This document shows, in pieces, positions 26,690 through 35,369 of a stretch of DNA of 64,000 bases. Origin of the DNA: an uncultured Dokdonia sp. (lineage in GTDB: Bacteria; Bacteroidota; Bacteroidia; Flavobacteriales; Flavobacteriaceae); the NCBI RefSeq assembly GCF_947492815.1, contig NZ_CANLOB010000001.1:310001-374000 (forward strand). The letters are read 5' to 3'. Each line of letters begins with the position of its first letter. The first letter of the stretch is position 1. The notes beneath the pieces were generated by a model. It did not search any database. It saw only the letters and a program-made list of their open reading frames with translations, and was not told the origin of the DNA. The position numbers were made by a program, and so were the translations under genes.

Positions 26690-27214
26690 ATGAAAGAGTA
26701 TACTTTTGAAACTGAACGTCTATATATGCGACCTACGTCTATAGAAGACGCTTCTTTTGTATTAGAATTACTCAATACTCCTAAATGGCTCCTGTATATA
26801 GGAGATCGAAAAGTACGTACTGAAGAAGATGCCATAAATTATATCAAAGTAAAAATGCTTCCTCAATTTGAAGCAAAGCAGTTTGGCAATTATACCGTCA
26901 TACGAAAAGAAGATCATCATAAAATAGGGTGTTGTGGTCTTTATGATAGAGAAAGCTTAGAGGGAATTGATGTTGGTTTTGCCTTTTTACCCTCCTATGA
27001 ACGAAAAGGGTATGGGTATGAAAGTACTTCTAAACTCATGGAATACGGGAAAGAAGCACACGGAATTACCCACGTAAACGGAATTACTGTAAAAGAAAAT
27101 GTAGGCTCACAACGATTACTAGAAAAATTAGGCCTCAAGTATATTAAAACCATCACACTGCCCGATGACCTCCAACCCTTATTGTTTTATTCTAATGCCA
27201 TAAATCATGCGTAA
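26690..27214 (+). CDS. GNAT family N-acetyltransferase (RimJ/RimL-like)
   Basis: This 174-residue protein has the Acetyltransf_3 layout. ETERLYMRPTSIEDA opens the fold, and GCCGLYDRE and VGFAFLPSYERKGYGYEST carry the acetyl-CoA-binding V/A motif. HVNGITVKENVGSQRLLEKLG is the final helix. Acceptor unknown: ribosomal-protein N-terminus or a small amine. The next gene starts 8 bp before this one ends, so they are translationally linked. Confidence 0.9.
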   Translation: MKEYTFETERLYMRPTSIEDASFVLELLNTPKWLLYIGDRKVRTEEDAINYIKVKMLPQFEAKQFGNYTVIRKEDHHKIGCCGLYDRESLEGIDVGFAFLPSYERKGYGYESTSKLMEYGKEAHGITHVNGITVKENVGSQRLLEKLGLKYIKTITLPDDLQPLLFYSNAINHA

Positions 27215-27602
27215 AGATATTGAGATTCCTGAAGTAAAAGATGTATACATCACTGCTGTAAAAGAGCTTCATGAAGAGTTTAAAACAGAAGATTGGAATG
27301 CATATATCGTTAATGACGGTAATGAACCTCTAGAAATTGTTCTTATCACAGTTCAAGGCTATAATGACACGCAAATGACAACGCATATGCGTCATAAAAT
27401 TGAGATCTTACCTGCTAAAGGATTTGCCAAAATTGAATTTATGGAAGAAAGCGTCTTTAAACTAGATAATTTTTACTCAGTTACCTACTTCCTTAACAAT
27501 AAGATGTATGAAAAACGTTGGGAGTTTCCAGCAAATAGTATTAAGGAATCAAATCTTGTAACAGTACCTGTAATAAATAAAAAGGGTGTTTTAGCTAAAT
27601 GA
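27207..27602 (+). CDS. Conserved hypothetical protein, 131 aa
   Basis: This gene overlaps the GNAT stop by 8 bp. The 131-residue product has no signal or membrane segment. It is mostly beta-strand-like, with alternating hydrophobic residues (EDWNAYIVNDGNEPLEIVLI). I do not recognise a named domain. The pairing with a GNAT enzyme suggests a joint transcript, but no function is inferred. It converges on the minus-strand T9SS gene, ending only 2 bp before it. Confidence 0.7.
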   Translation: MRKDIEIPEVKDVYITAVKELHEEFKTEDWNAYIVNDGNEPLEIVLITVQGYNDTQMTTHMRHKIEILPAKGFAKIEFMEESVFKLDNFYSVTYFLNNKMYEKRWEFPANSIKESNLVTVPVINKKGVLAK

Positions 27603-27604
27603 GA

Positions 27605-29188
27605 TTAACTTTTTACAAAACGTTTTACCTCTTGCTCATTATTATCCATATATAGCCTTATATAGTAGATCCCTCTAGATAATTCATCTACATTTATTGT
27701 GGTATTATCAAATTCTTTTGTAATAAGTATTTGTCCTACATTATTTGTGATTTCATACTTCAAAATCTTTTTAGGAGTAGCTACAGAAAGAAACGCTTCT
27801 GCAGGGTTTGGATATATGTTTAATGAAATTGTTTCTTGGGTATCTTCTATACCTAAAGCTTCTTCTGTGAGCTTTACTATCCAATAACCTTCTTGTTCTT
27901 CATCCTTATCACCAGACAGTGATGATCTAGAATATCCAGCTAAGACAGCAGTACCATCTGTTTCTTCTAAAAGCTCTATAAATTGGTCCGTATCATCTCC
28001 TCCAACAGCCACTTGCCTAAGCAATTCACCACCAGGACTTAACGTTAACACCCAATAATCTCTACCTCCATTTGTAGCGTCAATTTTATCTCCTGAAATA
28101 TCAGATTCACTAAACCCTCCTATAACAAAATTACCATTCGTAAATTCAACAGCAGATTGTCCAAAATCTCCATCACTACCACCTAATGTTTTATCCCATT
28201 CAATTTCTCCAGATTCACTTAGTTTAACGACCCAATAATCTTGTTCTCCTCTTGAATCTTCTGTTTTATCCCCACCTATTCCAGAAAGAGAGGTTGAGTT
28301 TAGAATATAACCTCCATCTTGAGTTAATGTTAAAGAATTGAGAGAATCAGAATCAGGTCCTCCAATAGTATTTTGCCATTCTATAGCACCTTGATTATCT
28401 AATTTTAATACCCATAAATCTATGGATCCAACATTAGGTTCTGTTTTATCACCTGAAACACTTGATCCTGATGTTCCTCCTACAACATAACCACCATCTG
28501 GAGTTTGCAATATTGTATTAGGATTATCAAACCCATTTCCTCCGATCGTATTTTGCCAGTCTATAACCCCTGATTCATCTAGTTTTACAACCCAGTAATC
28601 AAAGCCTCCTTGCGAATTTTCGGTTTTATCTCCAGATATATTAGATCGAGATCTGATGAGCGTTATATAACCGCCATCTGTTGTTTGTTCGATATATACA
28701 GGTGCATCAAGGTCTGTTCCTCCAAAACTATTTTGCCATTCTATAATTCCCTGAGCATCTAATTTAAAAACCCAAGCGTCTGTAGACCCATTCGTCACTT
28801 CTGTTAGATCGCCGGATAATGAAGTAGCTACATTATTGGCAATGACTATAAATCCATCATCATTAGTGTAATCTACACTCTTGACAAAATCAAAATCGCT
28901 CGTTCCAATAACACGATCCCATATAATTTCTCCTTGATTGTCTAATCTGACAAACCAAAAATCAGATCCTTCATCTCCAATTGGAGGTTCTGTGATATCG
29001 CCTGTCATTCCTGAAAGAAGAGTACATCCAGCAAGAAAGTATCCATTTTCTGTCTGTACAATGTCTTCTAATGTCTCAAACACCTCTCCTCCAAGCGCAT
29101 TTTGCCAATCTATTTTATCCTGAGAATAACAGAAAAATGAGCATAGAAATAGTATGAAACAAAGGTTATTTTTATTGAACTTATGCAT
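27605..29188 (-). CDS. Secreted repeat protein with type IX secretion sorting domain
   Basis: This 527-residue protein has a signal peptide (MHKFNKNNLCFILFLCSFFC). About seven tandem repeats of roughly 60 residues follow, each built like DYWVVKLDxxGxIEWQN...GGxxxD...QTxDGGYI...SxxSGDKTE. These resemble the bacterial delta-60 type repeats that fold as beta-propeller blades. The C-terminal segment (about 455-527, LNIYPNPAEAFLSV) is a T9SS type A sorting domain, so the protein is exported and probably cell-surface attached or released. Ligand unknown. The ATG is followed by a standalone transcript; upstream there is an 80-bp gap to gpsA. Confidence 0.9.
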   Translation of the reverse strand: MHKFNKNNLCFILFLCSFFCYSQDKIDWQNALGGEVFETLEDIVQTENGYFLAGCTLLSGMTGDITEPPIGDEGSDFWFVRLDNQGEIIWDRVIGTSDFDFVKSVDYTNDDGFIVIANNVATSLSGDLTEVTNGSTDAWVFKLDAQGIIEWQNSFGGTDLDAPVYIEQTTDGGYITLIRSRSNISGDKTENSQGGFDYWVVKLDESGVIDWQNTIGGNGFDNPNTILQTPDGGYVVGGTSGSSVSGDKTEPNVGSIDLWVLKLDNQGAIEWQNTIGGPDSDSLNSLTLTQDGGYILNSTSLSGIGGDKTEDSRGEQDYWVVKLSESGEIEWDKTLGGSDGDFGQSAVEFTNGNFVIGGFSESDISGDKIDATNGGRDYWVLTLSPGGELLRQVAVGGDDTDQFIELLEETDGTAVLAGYSRSSLSGDKDEEQEGYWIVKLTEEALGIEDTQETISLNIYPNPAEAFLSVATPKKILKYEITNNVGQILITKEFDNTTINVDELSRGIYYIRLYMDNNEQEVKRFVKS

Positions 29189-29269
29189 AATGTGGTATAT
29201 TTTATTAGAAATTTATAGTACTATTTGTAAGTAGTTCTAAAATCTATAAATTCTTACCCATTATTATTT

Positions 29270-30271
29270 TTAATCCAATCTATCTGCGAGCTTCTTAAAA
29301 ACTTTTTTAGGCTCTTTCCCTTTATATAAAATACTATGCACCGCTTCTATAATAGGAATACGTGCTTTTTTATCTCGTGTATTATTAAGATCTAAAGCAC
29401 TTTTTGCAGCATAATACCCTTCAGCAACCATAGACATTTCCATTTGTGCACTCTTCACCGTATACCCCTTACCTATCATATTTCCAAACATTCTATTTCT
29501 ACTAAAAACAGAATATCCAGTCACTAATAAATCTCCTAGATAAGCAGATCCATTGATATCACGTTTCATCTTATGAGCACGTTTTACATAACGTTTAATC
29601 TCTCGTATAGCATTACTCATCAAAACACTCTGAAAATTATCTCCATACCCTAAACCATGAGCAATTCCAGCAGCAATAGCATAAATATTTTTAAGTGTTG
29701 CTGCATATTCTATTCCGATAATATCATCACTCGTAGTACATTTTATATAATGACAAGACACGTGATCTGCTACCGTTTGAGCAATCTCATTATTTGCACA
29801 AGCAATCGTTAAATAGGATAATCGCTCAAGCGCTACTTCTTCTGCATGACAAGGCCCAGAGATAACTCCTATATTTTCAAAAGGAATGTTATAAATATCA
29901 TGAAAATGGGCCCCCACTAATTTTCCACTTTCAGGCATGATTCCCTTAATAGCAGAAAATATAATTTTCCCTTCTAAAGAAGCTGTCATATTTTTAAGCT
30001 CACCACCTATAAAAGCAGATGGTACAGCAAAAACAATAATATCTGCATAGTTTATAATCTCATTAATCTCATTACTTAATAATAACTGATTAGGATCAAA
30101 CTCTACAGCGCTTAAATAACTCGGGTTGTGTTGTTCTCTTTTTAGATGTTCTATAGCATACACACTTCGCATATACCACCCTACTTGGTCTAAGTTTTCG
30201 CAGAGCATTTTTACAATAGCTGTTGCCCAACTTCCTCCGCCAATAACCCCAAATGTTGGTTTTTCTTTCAC
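29270..30271 (-). CDS. gpsA: Glycerol-3-phosphate dehydrogenase [NAD(P)+]
   Basis: This 333-residue protein has the Rossmann GxGxWA motif (GVIGGGSWATAIV, about 9-21). GPCHAEE and the catalytic Lys region GIEYAATLKNIYAIAAG are also present. It reduces dihydroxyacetone phosphate to sn-glycerol-3-phosphate for phospholipid synthesis. Length is usual for GpsA. It stands alone on the minus strand, downstream of a 319-bp gap and upstream of the T9SS gene. Confidence 0.95.
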   Translation of the reverse strand: MKEKPTFGVIGGGSWATAIVKMLCENLDQVGWYMRSVYAIEHLKREQHNPSYLSAVEFDPNQLLLSNEINEIINYADIIVFAVPSAFIGGELKNMTASLEGKIIFSAIKGIMPESGKLVGAHFHDIYNIPFENIGVISGPCHAEEVALERLSYLTIACANNEIAQTVADHVSCHYIKCTTSDDIIGIEYAATLKNIYAIAAGIAHGLGYGDNFQSVLMSNAIREIKRYVKRAHKMKRDINGSAYLGDLLVTGYSVFSRNRMFGNMIGKGYTVKSAQMEMSMVAEGYYAAKSALDLNNTRDKKARIPIIEAVHSILYKGKEPKKVFKKLADRLD

Positions 30272-30590
30272 ACGTTTACATTTTAATAATCACTCAATAA
30301 TGTATTCATAAAATTAAGAACGTGTGTCATCATTACGTTCTCACATTAAAAATTTTACAAGTTGTATTCTATGAACTTACTTTTAAAATTTATGAATGTT
30401 CGTTTCATGCACTTATGAGTATACGCTTTTTGTAAAAATAAGACATTTTTTATCATTTCTCCTATAGATGTAAGGCTGAGTACGCTTTCGCGAAAGCGCA
30501 CAAACAACACTTAAATTAATGATTATTAGTTATTTATATTTTTGGCACGCCATTTGGTTTTATATAAGCAAATCAAAAAACGGTAAGATT
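30272..30590. other. 319-bp divergent intergenic region
   Basis: The region lies between the divergent gpsA and lipoprotein genes. It holds one genome palindrome (30483-30498) and no convincing gene. An open frame upstream of the lipoprotein start adds 24 residues without a signal pattern and was not accepted. Promoters for both genes should lie here, but I could not pick a clear TAnnTTTG box. Confidence 0.5.
30483..30498. repeat. Genome palindrome copy, intergenic
   Basis: Exact CGCTTTCGCGAAAGCG about 90 bp upstream of the lipoprotein start. Confidence 0.95.
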
Positions 30591-31556
30591 ATGAAGACGA
30601 TCAAACTCCTTTCGGCATTTGCACTAGTAGCAATTTTATGTACTTCGTGTTATACAGAAGTAATTGTAGAAGATGATATTGTAGTAGTAGACGCACCAGT
30701 TATTACATTACATGATGTATTAAATGATTATGAAATCTGGTATGTAGATATTAATCGTTCATCAGGTAATACAGTGATTCCTTTTTTACAAAAAGCGTTT
30801 ACAGTCTCTTTTAGAAACGGAAATATCTTTGCAAATAATAATCTTTCTGGTATTGGTAGTAACGGTGGTGGTTTTGGAATAGATGTAGGATACTATAATA
30901 CGGTAAATTTTGAATTAGATGCATTTCATGATTTAGATGGATCGTATAGTTTTGATGTGCGCCAGCTGTCTGTAAATGAAATAGAATTATTTCATCCTAA
31001 TACTGGAGCAACCTATATTTTAGAAGGATATCAGAGAAGTACTTTTGATTATGACCTTGTGTTTTATGAAAATATTCATTATTTCTTACAAGAGTTTGAA
31101 GCTTGGGAAAAAACCTATACAAGTGAAGAAGGAAACGTAAACCCTTTTGATAATGAAAATTTCTTACAATTCCTTCCAGCTGGACAAAATGGTAATTTTA
31201 GAAGTTCAGAAGATATAAATGGCACGGCTATTGATACTATATTTTGGGATTATGACGGCATCTATGATGTAGATGATGTACCTGGAAATTTGTATCAAAA
31301 AACTTTAACATTAGATTATAACTTTCCAGACAATGAATTTTTTGAACTCATCGTTATAGATGACGAAACCATAGAATTGTTTCAAGTAAGTTCTGGAACA
31401 ACCTATGAATTTAAAGGAAGAGGATACATACAGTATAGAACTTCTGAAGAAAATAAAGATAAGAGTACTCCAAAATATAGAAAGAAAACGGAGGACATTA
31501 AAAAAGACATACAAGCGCTTAAAACAAAAAAGCTTCAAAAGCTAACAGCGCTATAA
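30591..31556 (+). CDS. Hypothetical lipoprotein, 321 aa
   Basis: The ATG at 30591 gives an SPII signal (MKTIKLLSAFALVAILCTSC), Cys20 being the lipidation site. The body is acidic and beta-rich, with two similar blocks: DxxxxYSFDVRQLSVNEIELFHPNTGATYILEG and a later FPDNEFFELIVIDDETIELFQVSSGTTYEFKG. They look like an internal duplication of a lipocalin-like domain. The C-terminus is basic and lysine-rich. No family recognised. A strong terminator follows. Confidence 0.75.
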   Translation: MKTIKLLSAFALVAILCTSCYTEVIVEDDIVVVDAPVITLHDVLNDYEIWYVDINRSSGNTVIPFLQKAFTVSFRNGNIFANNNLSGIGSNGGGFGIDVGYYNTVNFELDAFHDLDGSYSFDVRQLSVNEIELFHPNTGATYILEGYQRSTFDYDLVFYENIHYFLQEFEAWEKTYTSEEGNVNPFDNENFLQFLPAGQNGNFRSSEDINGTAIDTIFWDYDGIYDVDDVPGNLYQKTLTLDYNFPDNEFFELIVIDDETIELFQVSSGTTYEFKGRGYIQYRTSEENKDKSTPKYRKKTEDIKKDIQALKTKKLQKLTAL

Positions 31557-31580
31557 AAATTTTGGTTGGTTATTTAGTTT

Positions 31581-31628
31581 GAAACCGCTCACCTAGTGTT
31601 AATTTATAGTGTGGGCGGTTTCTTTTTG
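31581..31628 (+). terminator. Rho-independent terminator after the 321-aa lipoprotein
   Basis: GAAACCGCTCAC (31581-31592) pairs with GTGGGCGGTTTC (31611-31622), one G-U wobble, and then a TTTTT run. Confidence 0.9.
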
Positions 31629-31805
31629 TGTAAAATATTATTCATAACAAATAGTAGAAACAGTACTGTTTATCCGTAATATTTTAACATTTTTCCCATA
31701 GATTTAATAAGTTTTTGTGTATTATATCGAATAGTTATGTTTTTTATCGATTATGTGGTTCTTAATTTTTAGATTTAGCCCGATTAACCCCAAATCAATA
31801 TAATT

Positions 31806-32429
31806 ATGAAGAAAATTACCTTGCAACTATTTGCATTAGTTACACTGCTAATGCAAAGTTGTTCCCCCGAACAAATTGAAGACGATTCTTTAAATCTTTC
31901 ATTAGACCCTAATTTTAGAGTTACTGAAGCTATTATTAATGATGTAACCCAGCACAACAACAGGATTTCCTTACCAGATGGAGGAAATGAACCTTGCTTA
32001 TCTACAAATCTTATTGCTGGTCAGCATCATATAGCTGGTAGTGTTACAGTAGATGTAGATGGTAGTGATATTATCATTACGTATACTACAAATGAAGACT
32101 GGACCATAGGAGCTACACATTTAAGTATTGGTAATTGTGCTGAACAAACAATTCCTACTACAGGTTCTGGAAACCCTAAAGTAGGGCATTTTGAACATTC
32201 TTCAACACATAGTGATGGAACAAATCAAGTAGTTTACATACTCGACACATCTGTTTTAGATGACAACTATTGTTTTGCTGCACACGCAGAAGTTTCTGGT
32301 CCTACAGGTGGAGAAACTGCTTGGGCAGAAGGTCAAGAGTTTGAAGGCAATAACTGGGCAATGTACGTAAGTGCATTGTTATCAGATTGTGATACTGACG
32401 ATGGAGGCACTCCTCCAATTATTTTCTAA
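31806..32429 (+). CDS. Hypothetical lipoprotein, 207 aa
   Basis: This 207-residue product has lipobox LMQSC (Cys19). A low-complexity acidic stretch follows, then a beta-sandwich-like domain containing four Cys (CLSTNLIAGQHHIAGSV, GNCAEQ, YCFAAHAEVSG, LSDCD). The motif AGxVxVxxDGxDIxITYTTNEDW and the CFAAHAEV segment are familiar from flavobacterial surface proteins of unknown function. No enzymatic motif seen. A terminator follows after about 20 bp. Confidence 0.75.
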   Translation: MKKITLQLFALVTLLMQSCSPEQIEDDSLNLSLDPNFRVTEAIINDVTQHNNRISLPDGGNEPCLSTNLIAGQHHIAGSVTVDVDGSDIIITYTTNEDWTIGATHLSIGNCAEQTIPTTGSGNPKVGHFEHSSTHSDGTNQVVYILDTSVLDDNYCFAAHAEVSGPTGGETAWAEGQEFEGNNWAMYVSALLSDCDTDDGGTPPIIF

Positions 32430-32451
32430 ACAACAAAATGACATTCTACAT

Positions 32452-32486
32452 AAAGGCTAATTATTTTATAATTGGCCTTTATTTTT
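32452..32486 (+). terminator. Rho-independent terminator, possibly bidirectional
   Basis: AAAGGCTAATTA (32452-32463) pairs with TAATTGGCCTTT (32469-32480), one wobble, followed by ATTTTT. It separates the lipoprotein from the convergent minus-strand unit. Confidence 0.88.
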
Positions 32487-32796
32487 AATAACTAACTGAG
32501 AATAAATCTTTAATCAAGAGTATAATATAAATAACAGATCCAAGACCTAAAAAAGTGGAGATTGCTTTCTTAGGAGAACCCTGTTCTTTCCTTCCCATAT
32601 AAATACTATATACACACGCAATACCACAAAAAATACAAACGATTATTATAAGTACAATTAAAATAGCAGGTAATGATGTTGCTGTGAGCCTTTGCACACT
32701 AATGAGTCCTCGTGTCACTAAAAAGGAAATCAACGCAAGAACCCCGAAGTAATACGCTCTTTTGGTATATCTCTGTTCTGGATCAAGTTTAGGCAT
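32485..32796 (-). CDS. Small membrane protein with three spans
   Basis: This 103-residue protein has three hydrophobic segments at about 13-32, 40-67 and 80-97, and Lys/Arg-rich loops. The N-terminus PKLDPEQRYTKRAYYFGV recalls small uncharacterised Bacteroidota membrane proteins. It sits 4 bp after nadD on the minus strand and is probably the last gene of the yicC-gmk-nadD unit. No function inferred. Confidence 0.65.
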   Translation of the reverse strand: MPKLDPEQRYTKRAYYFGVLALISFLVTRGLISVQRLTATSLPAILIVLIIIVCIFCGIACVYSIYMGRKEQGSPKKAISTFLGLGSVIYIILLIKDLFSVSY

Positions 32797-32800
32797 ATAG

Positions 32801-33382
32801 CTAAGACTTATAAAAATTCATTTCGTCAAGATATTGAAACACCTCATAAGGAAGTAGTGGTCGCACATTCTTCTTTTCCTTAATCCCATTACGTATCGCT
32901 GTAGACGAGACTTCCATAATAGGAGCTGCTACGCGATGTATTTTAGGATGATTATCAAATCGCGTTTCTATAACACCTTCAGAGATACGAGGGTATACGT
33001 ACAACTCATGATTTTCTAAGATTACTTCATAGTTTTTCCATTTATGAAAGCTTTTTAAATTGTCTTCTCCCATAATAAGACAAAACTCATAGTCTGGATA
33101 TTTTTCTTGTAAGTACGCAAGTGTATTTACTGTATAGTTAGGTTGCGGAAGTGTAAATTCTATCTTGCTAGCTTCAATTTTTGAATACGTATCTAAAGCC
33201 AGTTGCACCATTTGATATCTATGATGGTTGTCTAGCAAGCTACTTTTCTTTTTAAAAGGATTATGTGGAGTAATGACCATCCAGATTTTATCCAAATCAC
33301 TATACTCTGCCATATGATTTGCAATGGCTAGATGTCCTACGTGTATAGGATTAAATGTGCCAAAGTACAGTCCTATTTTCAT
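32801..33382 (-). CDS. nadD: Nicotinate-nucleotide adenylyltransferase
   Basis: This 193-residue protein has the nucleotidyltransferase GTFNPIHVGH motif (8-17) and a C-terminal VSSTAIRNGI motif, both typical of NadD. It makes deamido-NAD from NaMN and ATP in NAD synthesis. Length fits the family. It follows gmk after 18 bp on the same strand. Confidence 0.95.
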   Translation of the reverse strand: MKIGLYFGTFNPIHVGHLAIANHMAEYSDLDKIWMVITPHNPFKKKSSLLDNHHRYQMVQLALDTYSKIEASKIEFTLPQPNYTVNTLAYLQEKYPDYEFCLIMGEDNLKSFHKWKNYEVILENHELYVYPRISEGVIETRFDNHPKIHRVAAPIMEVSSTAIRNGIKEKKNVRPLLPYEVFQYLDEMNFYKS

Positions 33383-33400
33383 AATTAATTATAGGCTTAT

Positions 33401-34018
33401 TTATTCTTCTTCCTCTTCGTCTCTAGGTAATGGAATCTTTATAAACTCTTCAACAAGTTTATCAGCTTCCTCCAAAGCTTTATCTAAATTATCATTAAGA
33501 ATGATATGGTCAAACTGAGGTGCTGTTGCAAGTTCTACAGAAGCTTTTGCAATACGCATATTGATCTTGTCTTCACTTTCTGTTTTACGTTTCTTAAGAC
33601 GTATTTTAAGCTCGTCTACACTAGGAGGCTTTACAAAGACAGCAAGTGTTCGTTCTGGAAATTTCTTTTTAATACGTAATCCTCCTACCACATCAATATC
33701 AAAAATCACATGTTTGCCCATAGCCCAAATACGATGCACTTCTTCTTTCAGTGTTCCGTAAAAGTTATCTCTATACACTTCTTCCCATTCTAGAAAGTTT
33801 TCGTCTTTGATATGCTGCTTAAATTCCTTTAAAGAAATAAAATAGTAATCCTTCCCATCTTGCTCTTCTCCTCTAGCCTCACGGCTTGTTGCAGAGATAC
33901 TAAATTCTAGACTAAACGCTTCTTGAGCCAATAAATGACGTACAATAGTGGTTTTTCCACTTCCTGAAGGAGCTGAAAAAACAATAAGTTTACCGGAGTG
34001 TTCTTTTATTTCTGTCAC
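33401..34018 (-). CDS. gmk: Guanylate kinase
   Basis: This 205-residue protein has the P-loop APSGSGKTT (about 15-23), followed by SATSREARGEEQDGKDYYF, the GMP-binding segment of guanylate kinases. It phosphorylates GMP to GDP with ATP. It ends in an acidic tail (DEEEEE). It lies 10 bp after yicC and 18 bp before nadD, a gene order frequent in Bacteroidota. Confidence 0.96.
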   Translation of the reverse strand: MTEIKEHSGKLIVFSAPSGSGKTTIVRHLLAQEAFSLEFSISATSREARGEEQDGKDYYFISLKEFKQHIKDENFLEWEEVYRDNFYGTLKEEVHRIWAMGKHVIFDIDVVGGLRIKKKFPERTLAVFVKPPSVDELKIRLKKRKTESEDKINMRIAKASVELATAPQFDHIILNDNLDKALEEADKLVEEFIKIPLPRDEEEEE

Positions 34019-34028
34019 GTCTTATTTC

Positions 34029-34886
34029 TTAAAGTACGTTAAGCATTTGTTCTTTTATTTTCTCTAACTCGTCTTTCATCTGTACCACGAGCTGTTGCAT
34101 AGGTGCATAATTAGACTTAGAGCCAATGGTATTGATCTCACGACCTATCTCCTGACTGATAAAACCTAATTTTTTTCCATTAGAATTGTCAGAATTTAGC
34201 GCCTCCGTAAAATATTCTAAATGGTTTTTAAGACGTACTTTTTCTTCTGTGATATCATATTTTTCTAGATAGTAGACAAGTTCTTGTTCAAAACGATTTT
34301 CATCAAGTTCTACTTTAAGATCTGCTACCGCTCTTTCCAAGCGTACTTTTACAGTATCTAGACGGTCTACATCCATAACAATGACCTTCTCTAATAATTC
34401 TTGTAAATTTTTAACACGTAATTCAAATTCACTTTTTAGAGAAGCACCTTCATCAGATCGATACACATTGATTTCTTCTAGTGCTTTATCTAATGTAGTT
34501 AAGATACTTTTGTACTCATTTTCATCCATCTCTTCACGCTCTGTCTTTAAAGCATCTGGAAGACGTACTGCCATCTTTAGCAACTCCACCTCATCACTAT
34601 TAGCCACATTACTTAACTGTCGCATATATTCTTTTACGATCCCTTCATTCACCTTGGTGTTTGTGTTTTCGCCTGTGCTTTCTACATATAAAGCAAAATC
34701 TACTTTTCCACGTTCTAATGATTTTGCTACACGATTACGCATTGCAAGTTCTTTTTCTCTATACGTAGATGGGATACGTGCATTTAAATCAAGGCTCTTA
34801 CTATTCAGAGATTTAACCTCAATGGTAATTTTCTTTCCGGGCAGTTGTATAACACTTTTCCCGAAACCTGTCATAGATTTTATCAT
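34029..34886 (-). CDS. yicC: YicC family protein (putative endoribonuclease)
   Basis: This 285-residue protein begins MIKSMTGFGKS, the YicC signature. It ends with the conserved C-terminal block LGFISQEIGREINTIGSKSN...EKIKEQMLNVL. YicC proteins have been described as endoribonucleases acting on small RNAs. It is cytoplasmic and heads the yicC-gmk-nadD unit. Confidence 0.95.
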   Translation of the reverse strand: MIKSMTGFGKSVIQLPGKKITIEVKSLNSKSLDLNARIPSTYREKELAMRNRVAKSLERGKVDFALYVESTGENTNTKVNEGIVKEYMRQLSNVANSDEVELLKMAVRLPDALKTEREEMDENEYKSILTTLDKALEEINVYRSDEGASLKSEFELRVKNLQELLEKVIVMDVDRLDTVKVRLERAVADLKVELDENRFEQELVYYLEKYDITEEKVRLKNHLEYFTEALNSDNSNGKKLGFISQEIGREINTIGSKSNYAPMQQLVVQMKDELEKIKEQMLNVL

Positions 34887-35161
34887 ATGAGCAAATATAA
34901 TAGTTTTTAAGGGGAAGGCTACACTTCTTATCTATTGGATTCATCTGAACATGTATTAGTAAAACACTATTCTGTAAAGTCTGTAAGGCGCATATAAAAT
35001 AGATAGTTGAACAAATCCTGCTGAAAAAGCGAGATCTTGGTTTAACACCTTTTGTTCCTGAGCTCAAATTAGAACTTCTGTTTTAAAAAGATCAGAGACA
35101 AAATATTTGAATAGTCTTTGCTTTACTAAAATATACTATGAGCGAATTCTTATTCTTTTTT

Positions 35162-35236
35162 ATACGCTTTCGCGAAAGCGAACCTGTGAGACTCAAAACC
35201 ATAGGAAGAGTGAAGCGTTAAAGCCTATACACATAA
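35162..35236. repeat. Composite intergenic repeat, copy C (reverse orientation)
   Basis: Contains the exact palindrome CGCTTTCGCGAAAGCG at 35165-35180. On the minus strand, GGCTTTAACGCTTCACTCTT and GGTTTTGAGTCTCACAGG precede it. It lacks the GC-rich TGCCTGCCGGCAGGCA centre of copy D. Confidence 0.8.
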
Positions 35237-35272
35237 ATATTTAAAAAGTACAAGTACTTTACCTATAAAAAA

Positions 35273-35312
35273 AAGGGGTATTTGACTTTATTAATAACAT
35301 CTATTACCCCTT
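35273..35312. promoter_or_regulatory. Inverted repeat in the leader of the ten-gene operon
   Basis: AAGGGGTA (35273-35280) is mirrored by TACCCCTT (35305-35312) across 24 bases. A TTGAC lies in the loop (35283). No T-run follows on the plus strand, so an operator or attenuator is more likely than a terminator. Role unproven. Confidence 0.35.
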
Positions 35313-35369
35313 ATAAGTCCATAATAATTATGTGAATTTTGGGATTCTGATTTCTAAAACAAAAAGAAT

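Larger units (their letters stand above)
34887..35369. other. 483-bp divergent intergenic region before the ten-gene operon
   Basis: No supported gene. It holds composite repeat copy C (35162-35236) and an inverted repeat (35273-35312) about 60 bp before the first gene. The promoter for the ten-gene operon is expected between about 35240 and 35369, but no clean TTG...TAnnTTTG pair was found. A minus-strand open frame at 34819-35067 is a chance frame overlapping the yicC start. Confidence 0.5.

Noticed and set aside
34819..35067. Minus-strand frame upstream of yicC
   Set aside because: It overlaps the yicC start, has no recognisable features and odd composition.
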